A stretch of 64,000 nt of DNA from Carettochelys insculpta. Taxonomy: Eukaryota; Chordata; Testudines; Carettochelyidae. Numbering within the stretch: position 1 is the first letter of the stretch; every line of letters starts with the position of its first letter. The position numbers and the translations under genes were made by a program. The stretch covers positions 6,460,001 to 6,524,000 of the forward strand of contig NC_134138.1 of assembly GCF_033958435.1 (NCBI RefSeq). The letters run 5' to 3'. Under the pieces are notes generated by a model. It was not told the DNA's origin, did no database searches, and was given only the letters and a program-made list of their open reading frames with translations. Below, one piece after another: positions 12,242 through 24,689 of this stretch.

Positions 12242-12537
12242 ATCATCATCAATAACCGTGGGCTCAGCGCCCGTTGGTGTCCAATGCCTCTCTCGTTATT
12301 TCCTTCCATTTTTCCCTGTCCAGTGCGGAGTGGCTTAGTTTCTGTAGACTAGCTCTGCCCCAATCAATCCATTCTCTGTGGGGTCTGCCTCTCCTATTCG
12401 AACCATCCATTATGCCGAATACCAGGGTCTTGACTTTCCGTTTGCCATTCATTCTGACAGAAAGGTAGGCAGACATCAAATGCCTTTCACCATGATGCAG
12501 CGCTGGCAATGGAACTTTGCTCCCCTGACGCCAGTCC
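12242..12537 (-). mobile_element. RTE-type LINE 3' end
   Basis: On the minus strand an 81-codon frame (12264-12509) ends a LINE polyprotein. It has GRPHREWIDWGRASLQKL, then a DRE-W-KEI motif and a DTNGR terminus. This arrangement is typical of the C-terminus of RTE-like LINEs. A stop is followed by a very short untranslated tail and a trinucleotide (GAT)n run at 12242-12255, as in RTE elements. The reverse transcriptase is missing, so the copy is severely 5'-truncated. It may be the same family as the endonuclease segment at 37.9-39.4 kb. Confidence 0.65.
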
Positions 12538-12658
12538 TGCAGTTTGCGATCAGAACAATCATTTCTGTACCATATTAATACTTAGGGCTTTTTGCTCTCA
12601 CTAGCCTATTGACAGTTTCTCCCTTTCTACTTCAAATCCACACTGCTCTGGGAGCCTA

Positions 12659-13928
12659 GTAGTAGGAGGCATCCTTCAGTCTGCATAGACTATGGATCAC
12701 GCCCTTTATAGTTTCAATTGAGGACTTCATTTACAGCATCTACTGGGACTATGAAGGCCCACACGAGAGTGACAGTCCTTGCTGCATCTCTTGCAGATGT
12801 GGTGGGTGTCTGGCAAGTCCTTATTGTGCTTTCTGTGCGCTCGCTTCTCCTCTGCTAGCTGTCTGATCCTCATCTTGCCCTTCTGAAGGCCCTTGTGTAA
12901 CCCCCGCCTCCATCTGCTGCGGTCGTCTGCTAGTTCTTCCCAGTTGTCCAGTTCAATGTCTACCTCTCTGAGGTCTCTTTTGCAGACATCTTTGTAGCGC
13001 AGCTGGGGGCGTCCGGGAGGTCTTTTGCCAGAGGCTAGCTCACCATACAGGATGTCTTTTGGAATCCTTCCATCATTCATCCTGTGGACGTGGCCAAGCC
13101 AGCGGAGCCGACGCTGCCTGAGGAGGGTGTGCATGGTTGGGATTCCAGCTTGCTCGAGGACGGCGGTGTTGGTCACTCTGTCCTTCCATGATATTCCAAG
13201 GATGCACCTGAGGCAGCGCAAGTGGAAGACGTTCAGCCCCTTTTCCTGGCAGGCATACAGGGTCCAAGTCTCGCTGCCATAAAGGAGGGTGCTGAGGATG
13301 CAGGCTCTGTAGACTTGCATTTTGGTGTGAGTGTACAGCTTGTTGTTATTCCACACTCTCTTGCTGAGTCTGGACAGCATTGTGGCTGCTTTTCTGATCC
13401 TCCTATTTAGCTCAGTGTCCAACAACAGGGTGTCAGTGATGGTGGACCCGAGGTAAATGAACTCGTGGACGACCTCTAACGTATAGTTGTTAATGCTGAT
13501 TGATGGGGATTCAGCAACATGCTGACCGAGTACGTTTGTCTTCTTTAGGCTGATGGTAAGCCCAAAGTCCTTGCACTCTTTGGAGAACTGATCCAGCAGC
13601 TTTTGAAGCTGGTCTTCTGTGTGAGACACTACAGCAGCATCGTCTGCGAACAGCATGTCTCTGATGAGGACTTCCCGCACCTTAGACTTAGCTTTCAGCC
13701 TTGCAAGATTAAACAGTTTCCCATCAGATCTTGTGTGCAGCAAGATGCCCTCTGTTGAAGATCCAAAGGCTGCTTCAGGAGGAGTGCGAAGAAGATCCCA
13801 AACAATGTCGGAGCAAGCACGCATCCTTGTTTGACGCCGCTCCTGATTCTGAAAGCATCCGATAATGTGCCGTCATATTGGATGGTTCCTCCCATGTCTT
13901 CGTGGAACGACTGGATCATCTTGAGTAA
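12659..13928 (-). mobile_element. LINE copy A: RT C-terminal half plus zinc-finger tail
   Basis: A minus-strand non-LTR retrotransposon fragment. The main frame (13824-12727) carries the RT catalytic box FADD at 13650-13639 inside LFADDAAVVSHTED, a YLGSTI block, LRWLGHVHRM, and a C-terminal Cys/His cluster (CKRCSKDCHSRVGLH). Upstream GVKQGCVLAPTLF lies in another frame because of a one-base loss near 13775 relative to copy B at 36.0 kb. The 3' end begins 'ggcatccttcagtctgcata' (minus strand) and copies A and B share it. It is 5'-truncated at about 13928, where similarity to copy B stops. The family is RTE-like or a related APE clade; I cannot fix the name. Confidence 0.8.
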
Positions 13929-16254
13929 ACTCGTGACCCCTGGTTTAATCATTAGCCAGACAGGGGAAATAGTTACTGTTCAACAAAAACAACACACATG
14001 CTGCACATGAGAATACTCCTGCTGTAGCTGTGTATTGAGCCTTTGCCAGTTTAGGTAGGGAAGCCAACCAGTAAGTAAGGGTAATGTAGAGCACAAGTGC
14101 AGGAAACATGCCACTTGGCTGCTCCCATTGCTTAATTACAGCAGTACTACACAACGGCTGGAACCATTAACCAACTACACAGGACTTTCATTACATTAGG
14201 AAACCTATTCCACTCATTTGGGGTGCTATTATACTATAGTTAGTTTTCACATATGCTCACTGTAATTAAAACACTCCTGTGTGATACACAAAAGGGGTGA
14301 TAACCAGCTCGTCAAACTAGACTCCAAGTTTTATACGGACACTAACAAGATACCTTTCAAGGCTCCCCTTCTACCCATTTCAATGCCTGAAACTTGTCAT
14401 TGGCATAACAAGACCCTCATCAAGCAGAGGCTCTTGCTTGATAGTTACCTTTTTTAAAAGGAAAAAAAAAATTTCCTTTAATAAAAGTTTGCTTTTTTTT
14501 TTTTCTTTCCAGCTTAACTCATGCTCTCTAGTATACTTTAAAACATCAGCTGAGCCTCACCACCAGATCATTTCAGCAGGTCACTGACTAAGCACACAGG
14601 TTCTTTCCATCAGATGATAATCAGACCATGCTAGCCAAGAACTAAAGTGAAACAAGTGGGGCACTGTAAAATTCACAGGACAGATTCTGCTTCCCTTATT
14701 ATCTTTGCTGTCTTTACCCTACTAATACTTTACTGCACAGATACTTCATTGATTTCAATGCAGTTAAGTCCAAACTAAGGCATTACTCGGTATAAGTACT
14801 GTGTAACGATGTATTTTACAGGCATTGGACAACCAAGATGAAGAATCACTTATCTTCAGAGAAGACAGAATTTAATAACTGCAGAAATCCAATAGCTGAT
14901 ATCTCAGCTCCACCCAGACAACCATGTCAATGTATTTAAGGGCAAAAAAGTAAGCTGGTATTTTCTTTTGTAGAACAGACAGTCATTCAACATCTCCCCA
15001 TTCAGAAACTTCATCTCACAGAATACAATGAGTGCCAACGACTGGACACTTGTATGTTATTTGGCTCTATAATTACAGGCCTGGGGCTTTCACTGGATAG
15101 TCAGCAGCAACCCATGGGGAACAGCGTTTATTTTAGTGTTTCTTTTGTAATTCTGGAAGTGAACGGTTTGTAAGAATAAGAAATGAGACAAACAGGAAAT
15201 AAAGTGAATCCATGATCCAGATAGGCTGTAACCCTTGTTTTCCCCTATATTGTCTGGCCGCTGGGACCTCACTGGGTTATATTTCATATTGTACGAGTTT
15301 TTGTTGTAACAGCAGGAATAGTTCCTACCAAAAGCACTTAGAGCCTTATTTAGAGTATAAATTCTTCAGGACAGAAAATGGTTTTAGTATAAGCCGCTAC
15401 ATACTTAAGGCACTGTACAAGTGACTATCATGCAGTAGCAGCTCGTGGGCACTGTGACAGATTTGAACAAGTTTGTAGATAAGGTTATGTTCCTTCAGTT
15501 TAGCCCTTTTAGCTACTTATGTACTGATGCAGATGACAGGAGCTGGACAGCGCTAATACTATAGAAAGCAGGAGCAGGGGTCATATTTTTTTAGGATAAA
15601 GCACCTAGACCTCAAATTGTTTTGCTTTACTCTGTTAGCTGAGGAAACAAAAAAGAAGCACTGTATGTGTGGCACGTACATGCAATGTGTGGGTGGCTTA
15701 AGCAGAACTGCTGTCAATCTGTGATGTCTATATTACTCGAGGGGCAGAAACCCAAGTCAATCATGACGGCCTTCCCAAAAGCAGTGGTGGTCTCCCATTA
15801 CACATCCATGACAATTTGTTCTTTCCAATCTTCCCCAATCCCCATTTCCATCTTTACAGTTCTTTACTTATGAGATTTGTCTTCCCAGAGTCTGTCTGCT
15901 GTTACATCTGGTCTTAAGCTTCAAAATTCTCAACATAGGGACTGATCTACAAAACTGCACGACTAGACCACTGTGTGAATAATATAGTCATGGTACAGGA
16001 GAAGTAACCTCAATATCCTTCCAGACTGTTGACCACTTAGCTCAATAGCTTTAGATGACAATATTTTTGACAGTCAATATCACCTAAAAATACAAGATTC
16101 AGTACAGGATAACTGGTGCTGAAGCATGTTTAGGGCAAAGACCCTGTGCATAAAACATCTAAACTTGTGCCTTAATGTATGAAATGTGGGACATTTGCTT
16201 ACTATCTTGCAGAATTTGATACATTATGGCCATTAATTACAGAACAAATGAAAA
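13929..16254. other. AT-rich DNA, nothing firmly recognised
   Basis: Short unsupported frames only. A/T runs occur at 14460-14505. The antisense tract GTGCTTCTTTTTTGTTTCCTCAG near 15640-15662 looks like an acceptor, but the following sequence stops within four codons in the phase required by the 28.4-kb exon. Confidence 0.5.
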
Positions 16255-16437
16255 TAGAGAGTCCAATGGCACCGTAAAGACTAATAATTTGATTATGACA
16301 TAAGCTTGTGGGAGTTACAACTCGTGAACGCTTATACCATAATAAAATTCTTAGCTTTAAGGTACTACCAGACTCCTAGTTGTTTTTGCCAAAATAGACT
16401 AATACGGCTACTTCTCCGAAAACCAGACATAAAGAGA
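16255..16437 (+). mobile_element. Penelope-like foldback and tail
   Basis: Imperfect arms at about 16265-16312 and 16318-16375 ('ggcaccgtaaagactaataa' against 'ttcttagctttaaggtacta') form a snapback. The terminal 'tagactaatacggctacttc' follows at about 16397. AGAGAG flanks both sides (16257, 16432), but I regard that as too simple to prove a target duplication. Confidence 0.65.
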
Positions 16438-17039
16438 GAAGTTAGTTTAATGGGAAAACATTCTTGCCTCAATCTGCTGAGAGGTGTGACAAACCCACTA
16501 GCTAGGGGAAGATAGCTGAAGTCCCAAAGATTAAATTTCATTAGCGCCACAATTCCAGCTTACAGACTCGATGACGCACTGATATCTTCCCATGCAGCTT
16601 TTTAAAATTCACTGCCCACTGCCTACATCTAAATGAATTAGATTACCCCTCTTCTCCTGGAATAGCTAGTTTAACAGAGATGTATTTTGCTTTATCTACA
16701 GATGGTCACACTAAGCATGCAGCCGGATTCTGTAACAGATGAGAAAGCTAAAGGAGGTTTCCCTTTAGTAAGTTACATGCAAATACAGGATGCTGCTACA
16801 GTCTGAAGTGGCCCTTTACTTTGCTATACTGTGGGAGAGATGTGTTTGTAAGAATAAATTCTTGGCAGCTGGGATGAAACAAAGGAGTTCGTCAGAAAAA
16901 GGCATCATAAATGCCTGATAGGCAATACATAAAGACATAGAAATGAGAATTACTAGCTGAGAGGAGCCAAGTATTTTCTACACAGTCATCCCTGGGAGAA
17001 AACCTAAACTGAGCTCAGAAGGTGGCCCCCAGGCACCAC
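16438..17039. other. No feature recognised
   Basis: No gene or classified repeat could be supported in this stretch. Confidence 0.45.
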
Positions 17040-17190
17040 TAAGCCTGCTCCTCATGAGGAGTAAGGGAAGTCAATGGGCGCACTTGCTCCTGTCAACCTC
17101 CTGCAGTGGAGATCATGTGGAAGCGTGAATGAAGGTCTGTCGACTCCAGCTACGTAATTAGTGTAGACTTGGCCCAAGACAGTTCTCACC
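17040..17190. mobile_element. MITE fragment with a GTGTAGAC end
   Basis: The right end 'ctacgtaattagtgtagact' carries the GTGTAGAC terminus shared with the 6.2, 32.4, 51.6 and 58.3-kb TIR elements. A GTCGAC also occurs inside. The left end is too decayed to place. Confidence 0.4.
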
Positions 17191-18074
17191 TCATCAAGCA
17201 AGTTGGACCCTACTCTCAAGCCTAAAACAACTGTGACCATGAGAAGCAGGTGGGAGTAATTCACCTAACCAATCCAAATACCAGATGTGTAGTGTGCTCA
17301 TGCTTTATGGTTGTCAAGGCAGCTATAAAATTCTGAGCTTAGCCATGGGCAAAGGAGTGCCAGCTGAACAGTCTTGATTTACAGTTGAAATTTTAAATGC
17401 ACATTGGATTTAATTCTCTGCATTCAGAGTGCAGTAAATGCAGAGCACTTTTACCGCCTCTGTTGCCTGCACCACACATTTCTATGCTGAAGCAGTGTAT
17501 GAGAATGGTGCTCTGTCATTTTAAATGGCAGATATCAATCAGCTCATTCTCCTGAAGTTTTCACTCATCCCAAAGAGCATTAGCCTGTCTTGATCAGCAG
17601 AAATGCTGCACTTCTTAGTCTTTGTTTATCATTCATAGCAACTAAATGCAAGAATTCAGCAAGAGAGCAACTGCACAGATTAAATAGGGTAACGAAAACA
17701 GACTGAATTATAAGCAATTACAAAATGGCTGTTCCTCTTGGGACTGAGTTCAGCCAAGAATGGACTTGGAAATTTAAAAGCAGCCCAATAACAATTAAGT
17801 AGCTGAGTAATTCAAAGCCAAAACAGAACTGGGCCTGATAAGTATTGACCGAGACCCCTAAGGAAAACTCAAGCGATATAGCAAATGACAAGTATTCAGT
17901 AGTCAGCACTCTTCCTTATAAGTCTTACACCTGAGACAAAAATCAAGGTCCCAAAAAAATGAGGACTGAGACCCCGTGTCAGTTTTACAAGACAGTCAGA
18001 GCATCCCTGGTGTCCTGGCTAAATTCTATCTTTAACAGTGCCAGAGGGAAAAGTCCTAAAGCAAAGGGTCCTAG
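17191..18074. other. No feature recognised
   Basis: Short chance frames only. No splice-like pair and no repeat with recognisable ends. Confidence 0.45.
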
Positions 18075-18282
18075 ATCAGGACTTGGGAGGTAAGATTTCT
18101 GTCCCACGCTGCCTCTGACTTTACACCACAAGCTTCTTCTCTCCATGCTTCATTTTTCCATTTCTAAAATGTGGATAATGTTATATCCCTACTTACCAGA
18201 GGTGTTGTGAAGATACAGTATTGTCAATGGTGTTTGAAGCACTTTGATGGGAGCTATTGAAAAAAATAAAGCTATCAATAAA
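18075..18282 (+). mobile_element. MIR SINE
   Basis: The plus-strand MIR motif order is preserved: 'ctgcctctgactttacacca', 'cttcatttttccatttctaa' with 'aatgtggataatg', then 'accagaggtgttgtgaagat' and 'gaagcactttgatgg'. It is old and diverged but largely complete at its 3' side. Confidence 0.75.
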
Positions 18283-19465
18283 TACTATTAACTGTACTTA
18301 TTACTTTTCCTGACCTTAACCCATGCATTGTTCCTGTTTACTTTTATATTGCCAGTGTCCTTCACCCTAGAAAAGTCTGCTATTCAGTGGCAGGGAGGTG
18401 AGATTATGCAACTTAAACACAAGATGTTGTATAAACCTCGATTCAGATTTATATGCAATTAAATACCTACTTGTTTTGTACAATATGTTAAAGCTGATAA
18501 ACCAGTTTGAGCTGTATCTGGATGAAAAGTGTTGTATCAATAGAAATTCCAGTGTAAGTGATCTGATAAAATGCGTCTTTCCCCATCCACTACATTCCTT
18601 AAAATTGGTTTGCAAAGGGCAGGGGCTGGGGGGAGATGGACTCATATTACTCATATTGACACAGAGACTAGTAATATTTAAAGAATGCTATTTAGGTTGT
18701 AAAGCCAAGCAGTCAAAAGTTACAAATTACCAGATATTACAGTTGCCTAGAATTTGGCTTCCATATGTATCCAACTTGCATCCTGAATGAGGCAGGGGGT
18801 CCGTGCAAAAAAGTATTTAATCACATGTTCAAATACGTAATGCAAGGAGGCACTATTAAGTTTGCACTGGCAAATGTAAGTTTCCTAAATTTCAAGTGCT
18901 AGACTTTGCAACCTAAACAAACATGCTTTTAAATGTACTGTTTTGTATTAGGTCTCTCCTAGGTGGTCTGTCTGTCTCTGGAATGTAATAAATAAGTTCT
19001 ATTATATGTAACTAACCCTCCCCCTACCTTAATCATACTTCAGCAGAGACTGCCACCTGATCCTTCAGCATAGTCATCTTAACAACAGGACTATATTAGC
19101 TGGTTGAGGGAATGGACCACTATGATATACTCTGTGGCAGAAGGGTGGTTGGAAGAGATCCTGCCCCATAACCATTCCAAAGCGATGTGACACTGGGGCA
19201 ACTTAAGACTTGAATCATTAGTTTAAAAAACCCCAAGAAGGAGATAAAAGACTGGACTTTTTAAATGTCAAGTACCTACAAAAGCCTCTGGTTTAAAAAT
19301 CAGGCCTTTATATAGTAAAAGGTCACAATTTATTCTGAGAGCACCTTCAGACTTCATTCTTTCAGGTTTCCCATGCCCCTTGTTTGATCAGAAGGGAGTG
19401 CTCCTGGATACCCAACTGCAATGACTAAGTACCTTGGCTAATTCTTTCTGGGCTGTGATGACATA
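18283..19465. other. No gene seen
   Basis: Overlapping frames at 18367-18790 on both strands have no motif. No repeat is recognised. Confidence 0.5.
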
Positions 19466-19469
19466 TTTT

Positions 19470-19514
19470 TCTCTCTCTCTCACTCTCGCGCCCTCTCTCT
19501 CTCTCTCTCCCCCC

Positions 19515-19553
<39 letters not shown>
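19470..19553 (+). repeat. CT/CA compound microsatellite
   Basis: (CT)n with interruptions (19472-19520) passes into an uninterrupted (CA)n run (19521-19552), a likely length-polymorphic locus. Confidence 0.9.
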
Positions 19554-19555
<2 letters not shown>

Positions 19556-19984
19556 GCCTGTGTTAAAATAACTTGTAAAGAATAGAATCAAATATAAATG
19601 TAACAATACAGCCATGGCACCCAATCAGACAGATTGCTGGCTTCATCTGTCTAATCTGTCTCAGCTTTATAACTGTAGCACTAAAGAAAAAATTAGCATA
19701 ACTATATTTGAAGAAAACTCATAAAATGGCTGCAGTGTGAAGGACTCAATCAGAAGGCATGCTGAAAGTAATGAGAAATTTCAGCATCATTAGCACAATG
19801 TGTAATGGTCAAAGGCCAGGACATCTCAACACTCATCCAAGAGCCTGCAGAACAGGTCACAGACCAGATTTTGCCATAATCACATGTGGATTTTAGGCTG
19901 TAAAGCTGGGGGGTCATCAATAAACACACTAGTTCTGAGGTGAATTAAAGTACATTGTGTTGTCTAAATGTGATGGTCCCAGGA

Positions 19985-20165
19985 TATATGTAATATGGTA
20001 TAGGTGGTATATGTAATATCCTTTATTGGACCGACATCAGCAGGTGAGAGGCATGAGTTTCCAAGCTACACAGTGCTCTTCTTCAGGCATCAGAAACACT
20101 GTTTAAGCTTGAAAGCTGGTCTCTTATACCAACCACTGTGTCAGGAGAGTGGTTCCTACTGGAAA
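19985..20165 (-). mobile_element. Penelope-type terminal segment (antisense)
   Basis: Read on the minus strand it has the 'ctgatgcctgaagaagagca' type block followed by 'gtcggtccaataaaggatat'. These resemble the terminal segments at 33.07-33.17 kb. A second short piece (20100-20140) looks like the start of a foldback. Placing it among Penelope ends is an inference. Confidence 0.5.
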
Positions 20166-21683
20166 AAGCATCCTACATATACGGGATCAGTTACTGCATA
20201 TGTACACACATGCTTAGGGCACACCAGGATTACGTGAATGCTGCTTCAGACCATGTCTGTGCAAAGCGCAGCCACTAATATCTTCCATGACAGATCAGAG
20301 CAAGTCTGCCTATGATGGAGTGAGCTTCCCACACTATCCCTGCAAGGACTGTATGGTGCCATGTAGCCCAATCTGCTATTAGGCTGAAAACAGGAGAGCT
20401 TTTGGCTGGAGGCAACTAATTAGAGATCAGATTCATCTGTGTAGGATCAGGCTGGTGTCTACAAAGCAAGTAGCAGGGCTACAAGCTGGGTGAGGGTTGC
20501 TGGTTGGAATGGGCAGTCACTCCCTGGGAAGGCGTTGGAGGCTGTGACCACTGGCAGGTGAGAAGGTTTGGAGCTGGGGCAGTCAGAGAAAGGCTGGGAA
20601 CCAGGTGATATAGGAAGCAGCCCAAAGACGGAGTGGTGAGGGATGGCAGAGGGAAGCCCAGACCTGCTGGTTGTAAGGTCCCTGGACTAGAACCCAGAAT
20701 AGTAGGTAAGCCTGGGTTCCTCTACCAGCCACTGATGGCATGGCATAGACCAGACACAGGGCAGTGAATGGGAAGACCGCCATCACACTGGTAGTGACAG
20801 AACTCAGGGACTACATTCACAGAAGGGGGAATACACTGAGTGATCTACCCAGAAGGCTGTCATGAGGAAGTGGCCATGTAGAGAGGTGCTACAGATCAAT
20901 GAGAGATGGTGTAATATACAAACAGTGCACCCGGGGTGGGGGGGTCAGCCGAGAGAACTAATCCCCCAAGCATCCTGCAGCGGGCAGTGACACTGCTGTG
21001 AGCTGACCCAGTGACATTCTCCTCTCGTGTACTTTCACTAGCTCCTCATTATCCACCGTAATAAGGAGTCTGCCTTTAGTAACATCCATTACATGATAGG
21101 TTGTTTCCAAATGTGAGTTTCAGCTCTTAGACACTACTAATCTGAGGAGAAAGCTCAGGAGACAGAAGGGCACCGAGCGCCTTATATACAAGAAGATTCA
21201 CCATAGTCACCACACTCCATTTTTATCATCTTCAGGGTGCTTTTCACCTTCATCCAGGTCAGCTGATGATTGGGTCTCTTATCCCATCATTGTTTGCCTC
21301 CTTCCACTCCACCAATGACAGCTTCAGCATTATATTCATATCTTCTTTCTGTTTTAGCAGGTTGGATTCCATTTGCTTTATTCTCCCTTCCTTGTCTGAG
21401 TTTTCCCCCACACATCACATGTCCTCACCGCCTGGCTTGCCAAGCCACCCCCCTCCACACATTAATATCCCTCCTGAAAACACTCACTTCACAAGGCTCC
21501 TGAGGGAAACAAAGCACTTAAAATTATTCCAAGCTACTCTTTTCTCTGGACTTTTGCCCATCTCATCTGATTCTGTCTTGCTTCGGTTGTGAAGTCTGAG
21601 GCAAGGATTGTTTGTATTTTGGGTACAGGATGCTGCCAAGTATATGGTCAGCATTAAGTCTTGACAACTACCTAAAGAAGAAA
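20166..21683. other. Unclassified, moderately GC-rich patches
   Basis: No coding signal. The G-rich stretch at 20470-20720 and the block near 20930-21020 look repeat-like, but I cannot name them. The minus-strand frame at 20583-20786 has no motif. Confidence 0.4.
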
Positions 21684-22457
21684 TCTCAAATTCACAGCCC
21701 GTGGGCTCTCTCTGGCCTGAGAATTTCCACAATCTGGCCTGCACGCCGCTGCTGGCACGAGTCCCTGTACCCTTCCCCCAAGACCAGTCAGTCATTGCTC
21801 TCCTGCTCCCCACCCTCTCCCTGAATCGCTTCCCTTCTTTCAAACCCCCTCCCCCCAAAGGATGTGGCCCCAGATTATCAGGAGACCTGGTGCAGGACAG
21901 CAGCAGGGGTTGCGCCCACCTGCACCCACTGCAGCAGCGGAAGCAGCAGAGAAGCAGAACAACATAGCAACCTGCTTCACCATCATCTCCCAGGACAGCC
22001 TGGTCGCTCCGCTTCCCTGTGGCCAGTGGGGGTGGGGAGAGAAGAATGCCTGCTGCCAGCTCCAAACCTGTCAAGGGCCCCACAGGCTAGCCTGACAATG
22101 GGGAAGCAGACTGTCCATCGGCTGGATGGTGGGAGTGGCTGCATGGGGCCCTGGGCAATTACTCTAAAGCATCCTTTGGATGGGACAGCTCTGCACACAC
22201 CTCCCTGGGCCACAGGGACATGCCAGCAGCGGTGCAAAGCTAGCAGCCTGCAGCTCTTCTAGCCCTTCTGTGCTGCTGGTGGTGGCAGCACTGGGTGGGT
22301 CCTAGAAGGTTTTTAATGGCCTTGGGGATGCGGGCTAGCAGAATTGGGGGCAGCATGGAGAGCCCCAGGAGCCCTGAAAGAGAGGGGTGCCCATGGGCCT
22401 ACTAGGAGGATTTGAGGACTGGCACTGGCCCTACAGTAAACTGAATTTGAGATCCCC
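21684..22457. mobile_element. Possible TIR element
   Basis: The ends pair imperfectly: left ATCTCAAATTCACAGCCC, right (opposite strand) ATCTCAAATTCAGTTTACTG. The interior is GC-rich and gives several overlapping chance frames, including 199 codons on the minus strand at 21484-22083. No target duplication is visible and the superfamily is unknown. Confidence 0.35.
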
Positions 22458-22462
22458 TAATT

Positions 22463-23255
22463 CAGAGGTGTCCAAAAAGTGGCCTGCAGGCTAGAAATCC
22501 AGCTCACTTTTATCCGGCCGCTGAGCTGGCAGCAGCACCATTTTTACAAAGGCAGCTGGGAAGCTCTGTGCTGCATGGGGGTCAGTAAAGCCCCACTTGC
22601 AGCTCCCATCAACGCCAGCCCCTCCTCTGGCTCCCGTACAGTATGGCGGGGCAGCTCCCAGCACCCTGCTATGATGTACATGGTGGGAACTGGTAAGGGT
22701 CGCTGAGGAGTATGCAGGCTCCATCCCTCATGGGGGTTGTCCCCGCCCAGGCCTTGTATCGAGCAGTCCCAGCACGTGTTCGTTCACTCGCTCACTGGCT
22801 GGCATGGCACAGAGCAGCCTACTACGGCCAGGCCGGCATCACCAAGGAGTTGCTGTGGCACCAGTGTTACCCTACCCTGAGGTGGCACTGCAGAGTTCCA
22901 AGTCCTGCTCACCAAGGTGAGCAGCATCCTCAGGCTAGCAGCACCCAGATGGACAGACAGGATGGATGGACTGCAGGGGCAGTGGGAGGGTGTTGGGACA
23001 GACAGATGGACAGGACCAGGCTGGAGCACTGAGGCAGGGGAATGGACAGACAGACAGACAGATGGACTGGTGGGGCCAGAGAGGGTGTGGGGGAGTCAAG
23101 ATAGACATATGGAGAAGCTGCACTGGGGGAGGGGTGCGTGGGGGGGATTAGGTCTGAAGGTGTGGGGTGGTGGTTTAGAGCTATTTTGTGTTCAGCCCCT
23201 GGAAAATATAAAAAATTGCCATGTGACCACTGATGAAAAAGGTTGGATACTCCTG
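22463..23255. mobile_element. hAT-like non-autonomous element
   Basis: The left terminus CAGAGGTGTCCAAAAAGTGG pairs with the right terminus, which on the other strand reads CAGGAGTATCCAACCTTTTT. The flanking 8-mers CCCTAATT and TCTTAATC differ only by three transitions, a convincing decayed 8-bp hAT target duplication. It carries no transposase. A tetranucleotide array lies inside it. Confidence 0.65.
22940..23065 (+). repeat. GACA/GATG tetranucleotide array
   Basis: Degenerate tandem GACA, GATG and GGACA units (for example at 22950-22975, 23000-23012 and 23043-23066) make a simple-sequence block inside the hAT-like element. All frames through it are artefacts. Confidence 0.75.
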
Positions 23256-24154
23256 TCTTAATCTAAAGAGTGTAAAAGTGACCTCTCTGCTTTAATCTGG
23301 CCCATGCTGAAGTTTGGACCCTACCCTGTCTAATTTGTGTTTATCAAGTTGATTATGCAACATTTTAAGTAGATCTAGTGGGCACATGGCTGCTACCACA
23401 TTATAAAATAAACACAGATTTGTTTGCAAGTTACTACATTGATTTGGATAGTTAAGTGACTTGTGCAATGTTTAGACACCTAGGAATCGGGATTGCTGTA
23501 TACTGTGCCAACCCCTACCCAAGGACATAGGTTGAGAGACTGGCAAACCATTCAACCTCTCGTACCCCTACTTCCTATCTATGGAAATACAACATCCCTG
23601 TAACACAGGCTGTCATGCCCGAGAGGCTTAATTTGCTAGTGTTTGGAAAATGATGAAGAACTAAACACACAATTTAATGACAAAAAGTGGGCCAGATGCC
23701 CAGGAAAGCCTCGACCCCTTTCAGCTAGTAAACTTGACATTATATTATTTTAAAAAAAAAAGAATAAGTTATGTTTACATCACAGTGAAGGGGGAAGTCA
23801 GCCTGTTGGACTTCATTTGATGAACATGAAGGTCCCTCACACCCTCACCTCTGAGGTTCTCCTTCATTTCCTTTGTTTTTATCCCAGTTTCAGAAAATCC
23901 ACATCCTCCACCTTGTTCCATTTCAACGTTTTGCTGCGCTGGAAAGAGTGTGTCCAAGAGCAAGACAGAGAATTAATTGCTTGCAACACTCAGCAAGGTA
24001 GTTGTTTTTCAATCAAGATACAGCAAATCCACACCTACAAAATATCATATGGAAATTGCAGTAATAAATATACTAGCAAGAAAAAGATACAGGCAAACTA
24101 GCACCTGCCCAGCATCAAAGCTGAGTCAGATGCTTTCCTTTCCCTAATCAGATA
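23256..24154. other. No gene; possible MIR trace
   Basis: A weak MIR-like trace lies at about 23450-23600 ('agttaagtgacttgtgcaat'). An A-run is at 23751-23762. Nothing else can be supported. Confidence 0.4.
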
Positions 24155-24687
24155 CAGTAGACCCCTGACTTACATGGAGATTATGTTCTTGCACAACTCT
24201 GCATAAGTCAAATTTTGCACAACTCAGGTGAGCTAGGAAACTGACCAGTGCAGCAGTGTTGGTGAGTTTCCTGTCTGCCCTGTGTGGTCTGCTGTTCACA
24301 GAAGGAGTGAAACTGACCAGCGCTGCTACACTGATCAGTTTCCCAGCTTTGGTCAGGGGCAGCAGCCTGACTCTTGTTGCCCTTGACAAAAGCAGGGAGG
24401 CTACCACCCCTGACAGGAGTAGGGAAACCACTCCTGCCAAGGACAGCAAGAGTCAGGCTGCCATCACCCACAGGTTCCCTGCAGCGCTGGTCAGTTTCCC
24501 TGCTCTTGTGAGAGGCAGGGAGCTAGCACCTGGCTGCCCACCACTCACAGGAGCCAGGAAACTGACCAGCACTTCTGCACTTGTCAGTTTCCTGGCTCCC
24601 CTGGGGCTTGCAGCCCAGAACCACTCACCAACTCCCTGCCAATCAGAGTCACATAACCCCAAGATATGTGCCAATCATGGGTTACTG
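24155..24687. mobile_element. Tigger-like (TcMar) non-autonomous element with internal inverted units
   Basis: The left end after a TA is CAGTAGACCCCTGACTTACA. The right end, read on the other strand, is CAGTAACCCATGATTGGCAC, next to TT (a TA with one change). The interior is built of repeated GAAACTGACCAGYG and CTGGTCAGTTTCC units in both orientations (24238, 24311, 24340, 24485, 24558, 24583). It has no transposase. The 164-codon frame at 24256-24750 is an artefact of these units. Confidence 0.6.
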
Positions 24688-24689
24688 TT

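Noticed and set aside
21484..22083. 199-codon minus-strand open frame
   Set aside because: GC-rich repeat-like interior, no motif, and several overlapping frames of similar length on both strands.
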